Source: Vreelandella nigrificans
GTDB lineage: Bacteria > Pseudomonadota > Gammaproteobacteria > Pseudomonadales > Halomonadaceae
Length of the DNA stretch: 64,000 bases
Assembly: GCF_002374315.1 (NCBI RefSeq)
Contig: NZ_NWUX01000003.1
Span: 62,001-126,000, forward strand
Direction: 5' to 3'
The notes beneath the pieces were generated by a model. That model saw only the letters and a program-made list of their open reading frames with translations, ran no database searches and was not told the DNA's origin. This document shows positions 1-8,878 of the stretch, piece by piece; position 1 is the first letter of the stretch, and each line of letters starts with the position of its first letter. The position numbers were made by a program, and so were the translations under genes.

Positions 1-67
1 TGACATCACGGGGAACGCCTTTTTCATTAGAGATCGCGTCCACGACCATTAAAATTTCTTTACTCAT
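1..67 (-). CDS. nusA: NusA, N-terminal fragment (cut by window edge)
   Basis: Only the first 22 codons are present, reading leftwards from an ATG at 67. They begin MSKEILMVVDAISNEKGV, the usual start of the transcription elongation/termination factor NusA. It follows rimP on the same strand with a gap of about 70 bases, matching the conserved rimP-nusA-infB operon. NusA binds RNA polymerase and modulates pausing, termination and antitermination. Identity rests on the short N-terminus plus the gene order. Confidence 0.9.
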   Translation of the reverse strand, partial: MSKEILMVVDAISNEKGVPRDV

Positions 68-136
68 GCGTTTGCCTCGCCAGAAAACCTGTCCTTTTGT
101 GCATCACCCCGGCAACCGCCGGAAGCCGCCACCCGT

Positions 137-598
137 TTAATCGTCGAACTGCGGGACAATTTGCGCAGAATCGATGCTTTCGATAGGAAAGCAGTACTCT
201 TCGCCATCCAGCTGCAGCAGCACTTCATCGCCTTCAATACCCGCTAGAAGCCCTTGGTATTTGCGCCGCCCATCAAAGGCAACACGTAGCTTAAGCGCAA
301 CTTGGTAGCCTTGATAACGGATGAAGTGGTCCAGGGTATATAAGGGGCGTGCCATGCCGGGCGAAGACACTTCCAGACGGTATTCACCGGGAATGGGATC
401 TTCTACATCCATAACGGCACTAATTTGACGACTAATATCAGCGCAATCTTGTACGCTGACGCCGCTTTCGCGCTCAATGTAAATCACCAACCGCGAGTGC
501 TTGCCCTGGGAAATATGGTCGATACCCCAAAGCTCAAAGCCCATGGCGGTAACGACAGGTTCGATCAGCGCGTGAAGCGCAGCGTGTTTTGTGGCCAC
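137..598 (-). CDS. rimP: Ribosome maturation factor RimP
   Basis: RimP assists late assembly of the 30S ribosomal subunit in the cytoplasm. The sequence shows the typical two-part fold: an N-terminal half with the GFELWGID motif and the conserved block EVSSPGMARPL, then a C-terminal SH3-like half ending in acidic residues. I chose the GTG start at 598 (MATKHAALHALIEPV, 153 residues) because an AGGAG lies 8 bases upstream and the length fits the family. An ATG at 631 would add 11 residues without a good ribosome site. It sits directly upstream of nusA, with the initiator tRNA gene further upstream, as in the metY-rimP-nusA operon of E. coli. Confidence 0.95.
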   Translation of the reverse strand: MATKHAALHALIEPVVTAMGFELWGIDHISQGKHSRLVIYIERESGVSVQDCADISRQISAVMDVEDPIPGEYRLEVSSPGMARPLYTLDHFIRYQGYQVALKLRVAFDGRRKYQGLLAGIEGDEVLLQLDGEEYCFPIESIDSAQIVPQFDD

Positions 599-743
599 AG
601 ACAAAGCTCCTATAGCCGTTGCATCAGGCACCTGGCCAGGAGTAAATAAGAAAAGTCAGGTGGCTGATTGGCGTTACCCGGAAATGTGTCTCTGGCAACT
701 CGGATGACATCCGCTTTGAGACACGCTTGGCTCGCAAAAAGCT

Positions 744-806
744 TTAATAAAAAGCTATTAACAAAACTGTTAACAAATGATGCTAACAAAAAGGCTACTA
801 ACAAAA
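744..806. repeat. Degenerate TAACAAAA repeats
   Basis: Five or so copies of a word close to TAACAAAA (forms include TTAACAAAA, CTAACAAAA and TTAATAAAA) occur in about 60 bases, overlapping the left arm of the terminator at 803-832. Spacing is irregular at 8-16 bases. It could be a decayed tandem repeat or an A-rich element near the rimP promoter. No function is assigned. Confidence 0.5.
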
Positions 807-832
807 AGCCCCTTCACAGGAAGGGGCTTTTT
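803..832 (-). terminator. Rho-independent terminator downstream of the initiator tRNA
   Basis: An inverted repeat AAAAAGCCCCTT / AAGGGGCTTTTT with a short CACAGG-type loop gives a GC-rich stem flanked by A and T runs, so it can work in both directions. On the minus strand it lies 135 bases after the initiator tRNA and 200 bases before rimP, suggesting that most tRNA transcripts stop here and rimP-nusA has its own promoter or depends on read-through. Confidence 0.8.
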
Positions 833-966
833 GAAAGAAACCTGTAATACCTCTTTAGCAATATGCGGAGAACATTGTCAAAATGACCACCTCGTCATAA
901 TGACTGACTCACCACCTCAGCTACTCAATAATGACCGTAACCGAGATACAACACATCACTAGAAGA

Positions 967-1043
<77 letters not shown>

Positions 1044-1194
1044 TCAATCTAGGTCGACGATAATAGACACTTGAACCACTTACGTCAACCTTTCTTTTCA
1101 AGTGTGTTTTTCGTCTTAGGTGCCAACCCCTGCTTTCTTTTACAAAAGCTTTTCTGGCAAAAACTCTGGGAAGCTGGTGAACCAGCAAAACAGA

Positions 1195-1281
1195 TGGTGC
1201 CGAAGGCGGGACTTGAACCCGCACGACCATACGGTCACTACCCCCTCAAGATAGCGTGTCTACCAATTCCACCACTTCGGC
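1195..1281 (-). tRNA. tRNA-Leu (GAG)
   Basis: An 87-base class II tRNA with encoded CCA, read on the minus strand. It starts GCCGAAGTGGTGGAATTGG and has the anticodon loop CTTGAGG (anticodon GAG), a long variable arm and the T arm CGGGTTCAAGTCCCG. It lies 34 bases downstream of the secG stop codon on the same strand, the same secG-leuU arrangement found in many gammaproteobacteria, and is probably co-transcribed with secG. Confidence 0.96.
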
Positions 1282-1315
1282 ATCAGGGGAGGCTAAAGAA
1301 AGCGACATCAATATG

Positions 1316-1675
1316 TTACTCGCTGCTTTCCTCTAGCACTGGCGCGGTATTATCCATACTTGTAGGGCCGTCGTCAAGCGTTGGGAAGTTACGCTGCTGC
1401 TCAATTAGACGCGAGTCAGGGATACCTGCTTCCGGCGCCTGGCCCGCTTGAGTAGCAAAGTAAGCGAGGGCCATTGAGGTAACGAAAAAGCCTGCCGCTA
1501 ACACAGCGGTAGTCCGGGATAAGAAACTACCGCTCCCCCGTGAACCGAAGACCGTTTGCGATGCACCACCACCAAAGGCAGCGCCTGCTTCGGCACCTTT
1601 ACCCTGCTGAAGCAGGATGAGTACAACCAGGGCGATCGCAATCACCACATGAACCATAAGAATTGCAACTTGCAT
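1316..1675 (-). CDS. secG: Preprotein translocase subunit SecG
   Basis: A small inner-membrane subunit of the SecYEG channel that helps SecA-driven protein export. The 119-residue protein has two hydrophobic segments (about residues 4-22 and 52-72) separated by a Gly/Ala-rich cytoplasmic loop containing QQGKGAEAGAAFGGGASQ, the family signature. The C-terminal tail is acidic and slightly longer than in E. coli. It follows tpiA by four bases on the same strand and precedes tRNA-Leu, so a tpiA-secG-tRNA transcript is likely. Confidence 0.96.
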   Translation of the reverse strand: MQVAILMVHVVIAIALVVLILLQQGKGAEAGAAFGGGASQTVFGSRGSGSFLSRTTAVLAAGFFVTSMALAYFATQAGQAPEAGIPDSRLIEQQRNFPTLDDGPTSMDNTAPVLEESSE

Positions 1676-1679
1676 GGCG

Positions 1680-2429
1680 TTATCCTGCTGACTGACAAAT
1701 GGCGTAGAAATCGTTGGTTTTGAGCGAAGCTCCGCCCACTAAACCACCGTCGATATCCGGCTGAGCGAGCAGCTCAGCCGCATTACTTGCATTCATACTG
1801 CCGCCGTAAAGCAGCTTGAGCTGCTCGGCAAGCGATGTATCAAACCCAGCTTGGTAAGCACGGATACCAGCCATTACCTCTTGGGCTTGCTCAGGCGTAG
1901 CAGTGCGACCGGTACCAATTGCCCACACAGGCTCATAGGCAATCACTACCTGAAGGCGCTGAGCAGGCTCTAACCGCGCCATCACATGCCCAACCTGGCG
2001 AAGAACAACTTGCATCGTGCTGCCCGCATCACGCTCTTCCAGAGTTTCGCCAACACATAGAATAGGCGTTAGACCAACATCCAGCGCAGCCACCAAACGG
2101 TCGAATACCTGCTCATCGGTCTCACGGTAAAGCTTGCGACGTTCTGAGTGGCCGACCAGCACGTAGCCAACCTCAAACTCCTTCAGCATACGCCCGCTAA
2201 TCTCACCGGTATGCGCCCCTGAGTGTTGGGGATTTAGCGTTTGCGCCCCTAGCTGCAGCGGTGTGTTTTTGAACGCATGACGCGCCGCATCCAGATACAG
2301 GAACGGCGGAATCACGACAATGTCGATGTGCGCTGGCAGCGTGGCTGAAGCGAACGCGCTACCAAATGCTTCAATCAACGCCGTTGAACCGTTCATTTTC
2401 CAGTTACCGGCAATTAATGGCGTACGCAT
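1680..2429 (-). CDS. tpiA: Triosephosphate isomerase
   Basis: It interconverts glyceraldehyde-3-phosphate and dihydroxyacetone phosphate in glycolysis and gluconeogenesis. At 249 residues it is full length. Visible active-site motifs are AGNWKMNG (catalytic Lys) near the start, VLVGHSERR (catalytic His) in the middle and YEPVWAIGTGR (catalytic Glu), followed by the phosphate-binding LYGGSMN and GGLVGGASL. It is encoded between glmM and secG on the minus strand. The 107-base gap to glmM leaves room for a promoter but shows no clear signal. Confidence 0.98.
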   Translation of the reverse strand: MRTPLIAGNWKMNGSTALIEAFGSAFASATLPAHIDIVVIPPFLYLDAARHAFKNTPLQLGAQTLNPQHSGAHTGEISGRMLKEFEVGYVLVGHSERRKLYRETDEQVFDRLVAALDVGLTPILCVGETLEERDAGSTMQVVLRQVGHVMARLEPAQRLQVVIAYEPVWAIGTGRTATPEQAQEVMAGIRAYQAGFDTSLAEQLKLLYGGSMNASNAAELLAQPDIDGGLVGGASLKTNDFYAICQSAG

Positions 2430-2536
2430 TGACTATCCTCACTCAAGGTGGAGCGAAATGGTATAGGAGCAGCCTTGTCAAGACAACCGCTGTTACTGGC
2501 ATAGCGCGGTTTGTTGAAGCAGGCTTGGTGAGCAGG

Positions 2537-3886
2537 TCAGCTAAACTGGGCCTGCACCTGGTCGGCTAAGGCATTGGCTAGCCGCTCAACGTCAAGATGA
2601 GCACACCCTTCGACCATGACCCGAATCAGTGGTTCTGTGCCTGAAGGCCTGAGCAGTACACGCCCCTGGTCACCCAACTCTTCCTCAAGCATCGACACTG
2701 CCTGCTGCAAAGACTCGGAATCCATAACCTCTTTGGCGCTTGCTCCCTTAGGCAGCCTTACATTTACTAGCGCTTGTGGCACTTTTTCCAAACCTTTAAG
2801 TAGCTCAGGTAAGGTTTTTTGCTCGCGCATCATCAGCGCCAGCACCTGCAGCGCAGAAACAATACCATCCCCCGTAGACTGCACATGGCCACAGACAATA
2901 TGCCCTGATGCTTCGCCACCCAGCTCCCACCCATGCGCGGCCATCATTTCCATCACGAAGCGATCGCCAACCTTGGCGCGCACAAAGGGGATGCCAAGTC
3001 TCTCCAGTGCCATAGCAAGGCCAAAATTGCTCATTAACGTGCCTACTACACCACCTTCCAGCAAGCCGCGCTCATGACGATCCCTAGCAATCAGATAAAG
3101 AATATCGTCACCATCTACTTCTCGGCCATCAGCATCTACCAGCAACAAGCGGTCACCATCACCATCAAAGGCAACGCCTAAATCAGCCCCTTGCTGAATA
3201 ACCGCCGCCCGCAACGCTGCAGGATGGGTGGAGCCCACCTGCTGGTTAATATTCAGCCCATTGGGGGCAGCACCAATCACGCTGACCTCGGCACCCAACT
3301 CTCGAAACACATTAGGCGCAATATGGTAAGTCGCTCCATGGGCGCAATCCAGCACCACTTTCAGTCCATGCAGGCTTAGTCGATCTGGCAGGGTGGACTT
3401 ACAAAATTCGATATAACGCCCGGCTGCGTCATCAATCCGCGTCGCCTTGCCCAAAGAGGCAGCAGCTGCTGTTGTTAGCGGCGCCTCGAGCATTGCTTCA
3501 ATGCGATCTTCGATCTCATCAGGTAGTTTTTTACCCTCGGCGGAGAAAAACTTGATGCCATTATCATCAAACGGGTTATGCGACGCGGAAATCACGATAC
3601 CTGCGTCTGCCCGAAAGGTGCGCGTTAAATAGGCGATACCGGGAGTAGGCATCGGCCCCAACAGAGCAACATCAACGCCTGCAGCAGACAAACCTGCCTC
3701 TAAGGCAGATTCAAACATATAGCCTGAAATACGCGTGTCTTTACCAATAAGCACCCGAGTAAGACCTTTCTCACGGCGCAATACTTGACCCGCCGCCCAG
3801 CCCAGTTTGAGCATAAAATCAGCGGTAATCGGTGACTGGCCAACGGTGCCACGAATACCATCGGTGCCAAAATAACGTCGTGTCAT
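2537..3886 (-). CDS. glmM: Phosphoglucosamine mutase GlmM
   Basis: It converts glucosamine-6-phosphate to glucosamine-1-phosphate for UDP-GlcNAc, hence peptidoglycan and LPS. The 449-residue protein begins [11 protein letters not shown] and carries the phosphoserine loop [12 protein letters not shown] near residue 100, the Mg-binding FDGDGDR and the C-terminal phosphate-binding [12 protein letters not shown]. The start codon overlaps the stop of folP by four bases, so the two are translationally coupled, as in many gammaproteobacteria. Confidence 0.98.
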   Translation of the reverse strand: MTRRYFGTDGIRGTVGQSPITADFMLKLGWAAGQVLRREKGLTRVLIGKDTRISGYMFESALEAGLSAAGVDVALLGPMPTPGIAYLTRTFRADAGIVISASHNPFDDNGIKFFSAEGKKLPDEIEDRIEAMLEAPLTTAAAASLGKATRIDDAAGRYIEFCKSTLPDRLSLHGLKVVLDCAHGATYHIAPNVFRELGAEVSVIGAAPNGLNINQQVGSTHPAALRAAVIQQGADLGVAFDGDGDRLLLVDADGREVDGDDILYLIARDRHERGLLEGGVVGTLMSNFGLAMALERLGIPFVRAKVGDRFVMEMMAAHGWELGGEASGHIVCGHVQSTGDGIVSALQVLALMMREQKTLPELLKGLEKVPQALVNVRLPKGASAKEVMDSESLQQAVSMLEEELGDQGRVLLRPSGTEPLIRVMVEGCAHLDVERLANALADQVQAQFS

Positions 3887-4800
3887 GCATCAAGCTCCTT
3901 ATTTAACGGCGGCTCGCAACCCTCTTGCAATACCGCCCACGCCATATTAACGGCATCCACCGTTGGCCCTACATCATGCACGCGCAGAATATTCGCCCCG
4001 CGCTCAACCGCCATAGCTGCCAACGCCAAGCCACCCGCTAAACGTTCCTCAACGGGTCGGCCCAGCACTTTACCAATCATACTCTTACGTGACATACCAA
4101 CTAACAGTGGCAGCTCCAACGCCTGTAAAGTATCCATGTACTTTAGCAAGCGTAGGTTGTGCTCAACGGTCTTACCGAAGCCAAAACCGGGATCGATCAA
4201 TAACCGGCAGCGACGTAACCCAGCAGCCTCACAGGCTGCCACGCGCTCGGCGAGGTAAGCAAAAACGGCACTCTCCACCGGCTGATCATAACTCGGAGAC
4301 TGCTGCATACTTTGAGGTTCACCTTGGCGGTGCATTAAACATACGGGCAGTCCGCTGGTAGCCGCTGCTGCTAAAGCACCCTCGCGCTCTAGCGCCCGCA
4401 CATCATTTATCATACCTGCTCCCAATGCGCTCGCTTCCCGCATAACGGCAGCACTACTGGTATCCACCGAGACCAGGGCATCAAGCTCACGCACTAGCGC
4501 TTCAATCACTGGCGCCACACGATCTAACTCTTCTTGCTCAGACACAGGAGCAGCACCAGGGCGGGTCGACTCCCCACCCACATCGATCATTGCCGCGCCT
4601 TCTGCCAACATACGTTCGGCATGATGCAACGCGCCATCTAATCCAATGTGCTGCCCACCATCAGAAAAAGAGTCGGGAGTCACATTCAGAATACCCATAA
4701 CCCTGGGGAACGAGAGATCTAACGAATGGCGCCCACAGCGCAAGTGATATGCGCCATTCACTGCCTGACTGGAAGATGAAGGGTCAACTATCGGTTTCAT
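3883..4800 (-). CDS. folP: Dihydropteroate synthase FolP
   Basis: It condenses p-aminobenzoate with dihydropterin pyrophosphate in folate synthesis and is the sulfonamide target. Recognisable motifs are [39 protein letters not shown] and a C-terminal RVHDVG. I chose the ATG at 4800 ([10 protein letters not shown], 305 residues). An in-frame ATG at 4854 would add 18 residues overlapping the terminator hairpin at 4853-4881, which argues against it. Even so it is about 20 residues longer at the N-terminus than E. coli FolP. It lies between ftsH and glmM. Confidence 0.95.
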   Translation of the reverse strand: MKPIVDPSSSSQAVNGAYHLRCGRHSLDLSFPRVMGILNVTPDSFSDGGQHIGLDGALHHAERMLAEGAAMIDVGGESTRPGAAPVSEQEELDRVAPVIEALVRELDALVSVDTSSAAVMREASALGAGMINDVRALEREGALAAAATSGLPVCLMHRQGEPQSMQQSPSYDQPVESAVFAYLAERVAACEAAGLRRCRLLIDPGFGFGKTVEHNLRLLKYMDTLQALELPLLVGMSRKSMIGKVLGRPVEERLAGGLALAAMAVERGANILRVHDVGPTVDAVNMAWAVLQEGCEPPLNKELDA

Positions 4801-4852
4801 ACTGCGGCCTGGTAAAGAAAAGAAACACTGCTGCTTGTGTCTACAGCATAAC

Positions 4853-4881
4853 AAAAAGGCGCCCCATGATGGGACGCCTTT
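4853..4881 (-). terminator. Intrinsic terminator after ftsH
   Basis: A stem AAAGGCG...CGCCTTT extended by CCC/GGG pairs around a short ATGA loop, followed on the minus strand by TTTTT. It lies 22 bases after the ftsH stop codon and 50 bases before folP, so it should separate ftsH from folP-glmM at least partly. Confidence 0.85.
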
Positions 4882-4902
4882 GCTCGTACAGGCTTGTGGT
4901 AC

Positions 4903-6912
4903 TTATGGTCCAGCCGGGCCACCCAGCGGATCAGAAGGACGGCGACGGGATTCATCATCATCTTCCTCCCCATCATCACCCGAGACGCCAGAAGGAGCAT
5001 CATTCCCATCATCTTGAGTCGCCGCAGGCTTATCATCGCCTACCTTCGCGCCACCACCGCCAGTGGAACTTCCATCATCCCAACCTTCCGGCGGACGCGG
5101 ATCGCGACCTTCCATAATATCTTTCAATTGACTGGCATCGATGGTCTCGTACTTCATCAACGCCTCAGCCATAGCGTCCAGCTTGTCGCGATTATCGTGC
5201 AAAATCTGACGCGCCTGCTCGTAGCAGTCATCGATAATTTTGCGCACTTCTTTATCAAGGCGAGTAGTCGTATCGCCAGACTTCATCTTGCTACCGCCCT
5301 GCCCTGGGCCACCAAGGAACTGGTGAGACTCATCCTCGTCATACATGATCGGACCCATCTCATCCGACAAGCCCCACTTAGCTACCATGTTGTGGGCAAG
5401 CTCGGTCGCGCGCTTAATATCGTTCGACGCACCAGTGGTCACACCATTGGGACCTAGCGTCATCTCTTCGGCAATACGACCACCAAACAGCGAGCAGATT
5501 TGACTGAGGATCTGCTGGCGAGAGAGGCTATAACGATCCTCTTCCGGCAGGAACATCGTCACACCCAGCGCCCGGCCGCGCGGAATAATCGTTACCTTGT
5601 AGACAGGATCATGCTCAGGCATCACCAAGCCGATAATCGCATGGCCTGATTCGTGATACGCCGTATTCAGCTTCTCTTTATCGGTCATGACCATCGATTT
5701 GCGCTCTGCGCCCATCATGATCTTGTCCTTGGCAAGCTCCAGCTCTTCCATGGCAACCAGACGCTTGTTACGACGAGCAGCAAACAACGCCGCCTCGTTG
5801 ACCAAGTTAGCCAGGTCAGCACCAGAGAAACCTGGCGTACCACGGGCAATTAACTGCGGTTTCACGTCATCAGCCAACGGTACCTTGCGCAGGTGAACGC
5901 CCAAGATATGCTCACGACCACGAATATCTGGCAGACCAACCGTCACTTGGCGGTCAAAACGACCAGGGCGTAGCAGCGCCGGGTCAAGTACGTCAGGTCG
6001 GTTGGTCGCCGCGATAACGATGATACCTTCATTAGCTTCGAAGCCATCCATCTCAACCAGCAACTGGTTAAGAGTCTGCTCGCGCTCGTCGTTACCACCG
6101 CCCATACCAGTACCACGTGAGCGGCCCACTGCATCGATCTCGTCGATAAAGATAATGCAGGGCGCTTGCTTCTTGGCCTGCTCGAACATATCGCGCACCC
6201 GAGAGGCACCAACACCTACGAACATTTCAACGAAGTCAGAGCCTGAAATGGAGAAGAAAGGCACTTTGGCTTCACCTGCAATGGACTTAGCCAGCAGCGT
6301 TTTACCAGTACCGGGCGGGCCCACCATCAGTACGCCACGAGGAATCATGCCGCCCAGACGCTGAAATTTCGTCGGGTCACGCAGAAAGTCCACCAGCTCC
6401 TCAACCTCTTCCTTCGCCTCATCACAGCCCGCCACATCAGCAAAGGTGGTTTTGATCTGATCCTGGGAAAGCAGTTTGGCCTTAGATTTACCAAAGCTCA
6501 TCGGGCCGCCTTTGCCGCCTCCAGCGCCGCCCTGCATTTGACGCATAAAGAACATGAAGATGGCCAGGATTAGCAAAATCGGGAAGCTGGCAATTAGCAA
6601 GCGCGCCCAGATGCTCTGCTGCTGCGGCTCTTTACCGACCACCGTCACATTATTGCTCAACAGATCATCGATCAGCTTAGGATCTTCTGCCGCAGGACGG
6701 ATGGTTTGGAACTGAGTACCATCCGTACGCTCACCAATGATGGTATAGCCATCAATCGTGACGCTACGTACCTGCTGATTTTGCACCTGCTGCACAAACT
6801 GCGAGTAGTTAGTGGTTTGTGGTGCGCTTTCCGTACTGAAATTGTTGAACACTGTCAGTAGAACGGCCGCGATGACCAACCACAGAATCAGGTTCTTCGC
6901 CATATCGTTCAA
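4903..6912 (-). CDS. ftsH: ATP-dependent zinc metalloprotease FtsH
   Basis: A membrane-anchored AAA+ protease that degrades misfolded membrane proteins and regulators such as sigma-32 and LpxC. The 669 residues show a first transmembrane helix (about 7-23), a periplasmic domain, a second helix (about 105-125), Walker A GPPGTGKT, Walker B IIFIDEID, the second region of homology and the zinc-protease motif HESGH. The C-terminal tail is Gly/Asp-rich and low in complexity. I use the TTG start at 6912 (then AACGATATGGCG) because a GAGG sits 8 bases upstream and E. coli FtsH starts the same way; the ATG three codons on is the alternative. Confidence 0.97.
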   Translation of the reverse strand: MNDMAKNLILWLVIAAVLLTVFNNFSTESAPQTTNYSQFVQQVQNQQVRSVTIDGYTIIGERTDGTQFQTIRPAAEDPKLIDDLLSNNVTVVGKEPQQQSIWARLLIASFPILLILAIFMFFMRQMQGGAGGGKGGPMSFGKSKAKLLSQDQIKTTFADVAGCDEAKEEVEELVDFLRDPTKFQRLGGMIPRGVLMVGPPGTGKTLLAKSIAGEAKVPFFSISGSDFVEMFVGVGASRVRDMFEQAKKQAPCIIFIDEIDAVGRSRGTGMGGGNDEREQTLNQLLVEMDGFEANEGIIVIAATNRPDVLDPALLRPGRFDRQVTVGLPDIRGREHILGVHLRKVPLADDVKPQLIARGTPGFSGADLANLVNEAALFAARRNKRLVAMEELELAKDKIMMGAERKSMVMTDKEKLNTAYHESGHAIIGLVMPEHDPVYKVTIIPRGRALGVTMFLPEEDRYSLSRQQILSQICSLFGGRIAEEMTLGPNGVTTGASNDIKRATELAHNMVAKWGLSDEMGPIMYDEDESHQFLGGPGQGGSKMKSGDTTTRLDKEVRKIIDDCYEQARQILHDNRDKLDAMAEALMKYETIDASQLKDIMEGRDPRPPEGWDDGSSTGGGGAKVGDDKPAATQDDGNDAPSGVSGDDGEEDDDESRRRPSDPLGGPAGP

Positions 6913-7163
6913 GGGGCTACCCTCATTACAAGAATCCGTCAGTTAACCATTGATACTCAGACCTTACACTAGAGCTCAACGTTCAACCATTGCCAAAGCA
7001 CATTTGGCTTTGGGCCATCTGTGTCACGTTCGTCCAATGTCCGTAATGTGACACACCTTGCGCCTGCCTGTCTGGCAATCGCAGTGATAAATCTTTGCTA
7101 TTGCACTAGCTGCCAACACCCTCCAGCACCCAAAAGGTGCACTGAGGTATCGACTGGGGCTGG

Positions 7164-7811
7164 TTAACCGCGAAACCCTTCAGCCAGAAAGTAGACTTCC
7201 CGCGAGCGGGCTCGCGAAGCATCAGGTTTTCTACTCACCACCCGATCAAAACTCCCGCGCAGCTCTTTCAGGTAGGCATCAAACCCTTCACCTTGAAAGA
7301 CCTTGGCTAAAAAGCGCCCACCAGGCGGTAGCGTTTCTCGGGCTAGCTCTAACGCTAATTCTACCAGATACATGGCTTGTGGCTGATCTATCGCTGCCAT
7401 CCCACTCATATTGGGGGCCATATCCGACATCACAAGGTCTACACGCCGATTATCCAGACGTTTTAATATCGCCTTGAGCACTGCCTCTTCGGTAAAATCC
7501 CCCTGGATAAAGTCAACGCCTGCCAGGGCATCCATCTCTAGTATGTCGGAAGCAATCACCACTCCCTCTGGCCCGACCTTCTCCGCGGCAATTTGACTCC
7601 ACCCACCAGGGGCGGCACCAAGATCAATTACCGTCATCCCTGGGCGAAACAGCTTATCTTTTTCATTGAGCTCAAGCAGCTTATAACTTGCTCGGGAGCG
7701 GTAACCATCCTGCCAACTCTGTTTGACATACTGGTCGTCAAAATGCTCCTTTTTCCAGTTATTGCTGGTTTTACTGACTGAATGTTTACGACCTGGGGGC
7801 TTTTGCTGCAT
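7164..7811 (-). CDS. rlmE: 23S rRNA (uridine 2'-O) methyltransferase RlmE
   Basis: It methylates U2552 of 23S rRNA late in 50S assembly (FtsJ/RrmJ family). Motifs include the SAM-binding [24 protein letters not shown], the catalytic-Lys region [12 protein letters not shown] and [11 protein letters not shown] chose the ATG at 7811 (about 215 residues), close to the family length. An in-frame ATG at 7847 would add 12 residues; neither has a strong ribosome site. It is divergent from yhbY and upstream of ftsH, the common yhbY/rlmE-ftsH arrangement. Confidence 0.93.
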   Translation of the reverse strand: MQQKPPGRKHSVSKTSNNWKKEHFDDQYVKQSWQDGYRSRASYKLLELNEKDKLFRPGMTVIDLGAAPGGWSQIAAEKVGPEGVVIASDILEMDALAGVDFIQGDFTEEAVLKAILKRLDNRRVDLVMSDMAPNMSGMAAIDQPQAMYLVELALELARETLPPGGRFLAKVFQGEGFDAYLKELRGSFDRVVSRKPDASRARSREVYFLAEGFRG

Positions 7812-7925
7812 GTGGGAATCTGGCACTGGTATAAGAGATGGGCGCATTTACGCGATTGCTTTCACTTAGCGGCATTTCACCGTAAGATGGAACGTTAAGC
7901 GCTAACCGGGATACCGCAAGATACC

Positions 7926-8252
7926 ATGAGCTTGTCACAGGCACAAAAGAAAGCATTTCGTAGCATTGGCCACCATCTTAACCCAGTGGTCACCGTTTCT
8001 GAGAACGGCGTCTCCGAAAACCTGCTCGCAGAACTCAGCCGCGCGCTCGATGATCACGAGCTAATCAAAGTGAAGCTCGCCCTGCCCGAGCGCGATGACC
8101 GTGCTGCCATGATCAACGAGCTACTGGACAACAGCAAGGCAGAGCTGGTGCAAACCATTGGCAAAATGGCGCTACTCTATCGTCGCAACCCAAAGGCCAA
8201 CCCGAAGCTTTCCAACGTTACCCGCTTCGAAGGCCACCACGGTCGGCACTAA
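7926..8252 (+). CDS. yhbY: Ribosome assembly RNA-binding protein YhbY (CRM domain)
   Basis: A 108-residue single CRM-domain protein that associates with the pre-50S ribosomal subunit. The N-terminal part reads SQAQKKAFRSIGHHLNPVV, followed by the family motif around LIKVKL, and the C-terminal part carries GKMALLYRRNPK. It is transcribed divergently from rlmE with about 115 bases between the two starts and is followed by an intrinsic terminator. Confidence 0.93.
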   Translation: MSLSQAQKKAFRSIGHHLNPVVTVSENGVSENLLAELSRALDDHELIKVKLALPERDDRAAMINELLDNSKAELVQTIGKMALLYRRNPKANPKLSNVTRFEGHHGRH

Positions 8253-8287
8253 CTCTCCCAGAGCGTGCTGCTGAACGTAAGCAATGC

Positions 8288-8323
8288 AAAAAGCCCGAGA
8301 CAGTTAACTGCCTTGGGCTTTTT
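8288..8323. terminator. Bidirectional terminator after yhbY
   Basis: An inverted repeat AAAAAGCCCGAG... / ...CTTGGGCTTTTT around a GTTAAC centre, with A and T runs on the two sides. It sits 36 bases after the yhbY stop codon and 79 bases beyond the end of the convergent greA, so it can serve both. Confidence 0.85.
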
Positions 8324-8401
8324 AATGCGCCAATAAAAATACCAAGGCACGGGCGCGGTGCTATAACACACCGGCACCCGCTGCCCGGCAATAGCGCTAC
8401 G

Positions 8402-8878
8402 CTAGAGGTGTTCCACGCTTTCTACTTCATACTCAACATCGCCACCAGGGGTCTTCACCACCACAACATCGCCCTCTTCCTTACCAATTAACGCACGGGC
8501 AATTGGCGAGGTTACCGAAATACGGCCCTCTTTAATATTGGCCTCGTCCTCACCCACAATGCGGTAAGTAACACTCGCATCGCTATCCAGATTTAGCAGC
8601 GATACGGTCACGCCAAAAATCACCTTGCCCGTATTCGGCAGCTTAGTGACATCAATTACTTGAGCGCCGGAAAGCTTACTCTCAATTTCCTGAATACGAC
8701 CTTCAATAAACCCCTGCTGCTCGCGGGCTGCGTGATACTCGGCGTTCTCTTTAAGGTCGCCGTGTTCACGCGCTTCAGCGATAGCAGCGATCACCTGAGG
8801 GCGCGCCTCACCCTTCAGATGGGCGAGCTCATCACGAAGGTTTTTTTCTCCCGCAACCGTCATCGGGACCTTGTTCAT
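8402..8878 (-). CDS. greA: Transcription elongation factor GreA
   Basis: It rescues backtracked RNA polymerase by stimulating transcript cleavage. The 158-residue protein has the N-terminal coiled-coil hairpin (about residues 8-75, including [20 protein letters not shown] and the acidic tip region) and the C-terminal FKBP-like domain with [14 protein letters not shown]. Its ATG overlaps the carB stop by four bases (ATGA), so carA-carB-greA forms one operon, as known in Pseudomonas. Confidence 0.97.
   Translation of the reverse strand: MNKVPMTVAGEKNLRDELAHLKGEARPQVIAAIAEAREHGDLKENAEYHAAREQQGFIEGRIQEIESKLSGAQVIDVTKLPNTGKVIFGVTVSLLNLDSDASVTYRIVGEDEANIKEGRISVTSPIARALIGKEEGDVVVVKTPGGDVEYEVESVEHL

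Larger units (their letters stand above)
599..966. other. Intergenic stretch between rimP and initiator tRNA
   Basis: About 370 bases without a convincing gene. It holds an AT-rich run of TAACAAAA-type repeats (744-806), a clear hairpin terminator (803-832) and, next to rimP, its ribosome-binding site. Short open frames here have no ribosome site or recognisable protein and are not called. Confidence 0.6.

Noticed and set aside
6913..7163. Possible small RNA or gene in the ftsH-rlmE gap
   Set aside because: Inverted repeats such as TGTCAC...GTGACA and GCACC/GGTGC are present but there is no open frame with a ribosome site and no known RNA family; probably the ftsH promoter and a weak rlmE terminator.
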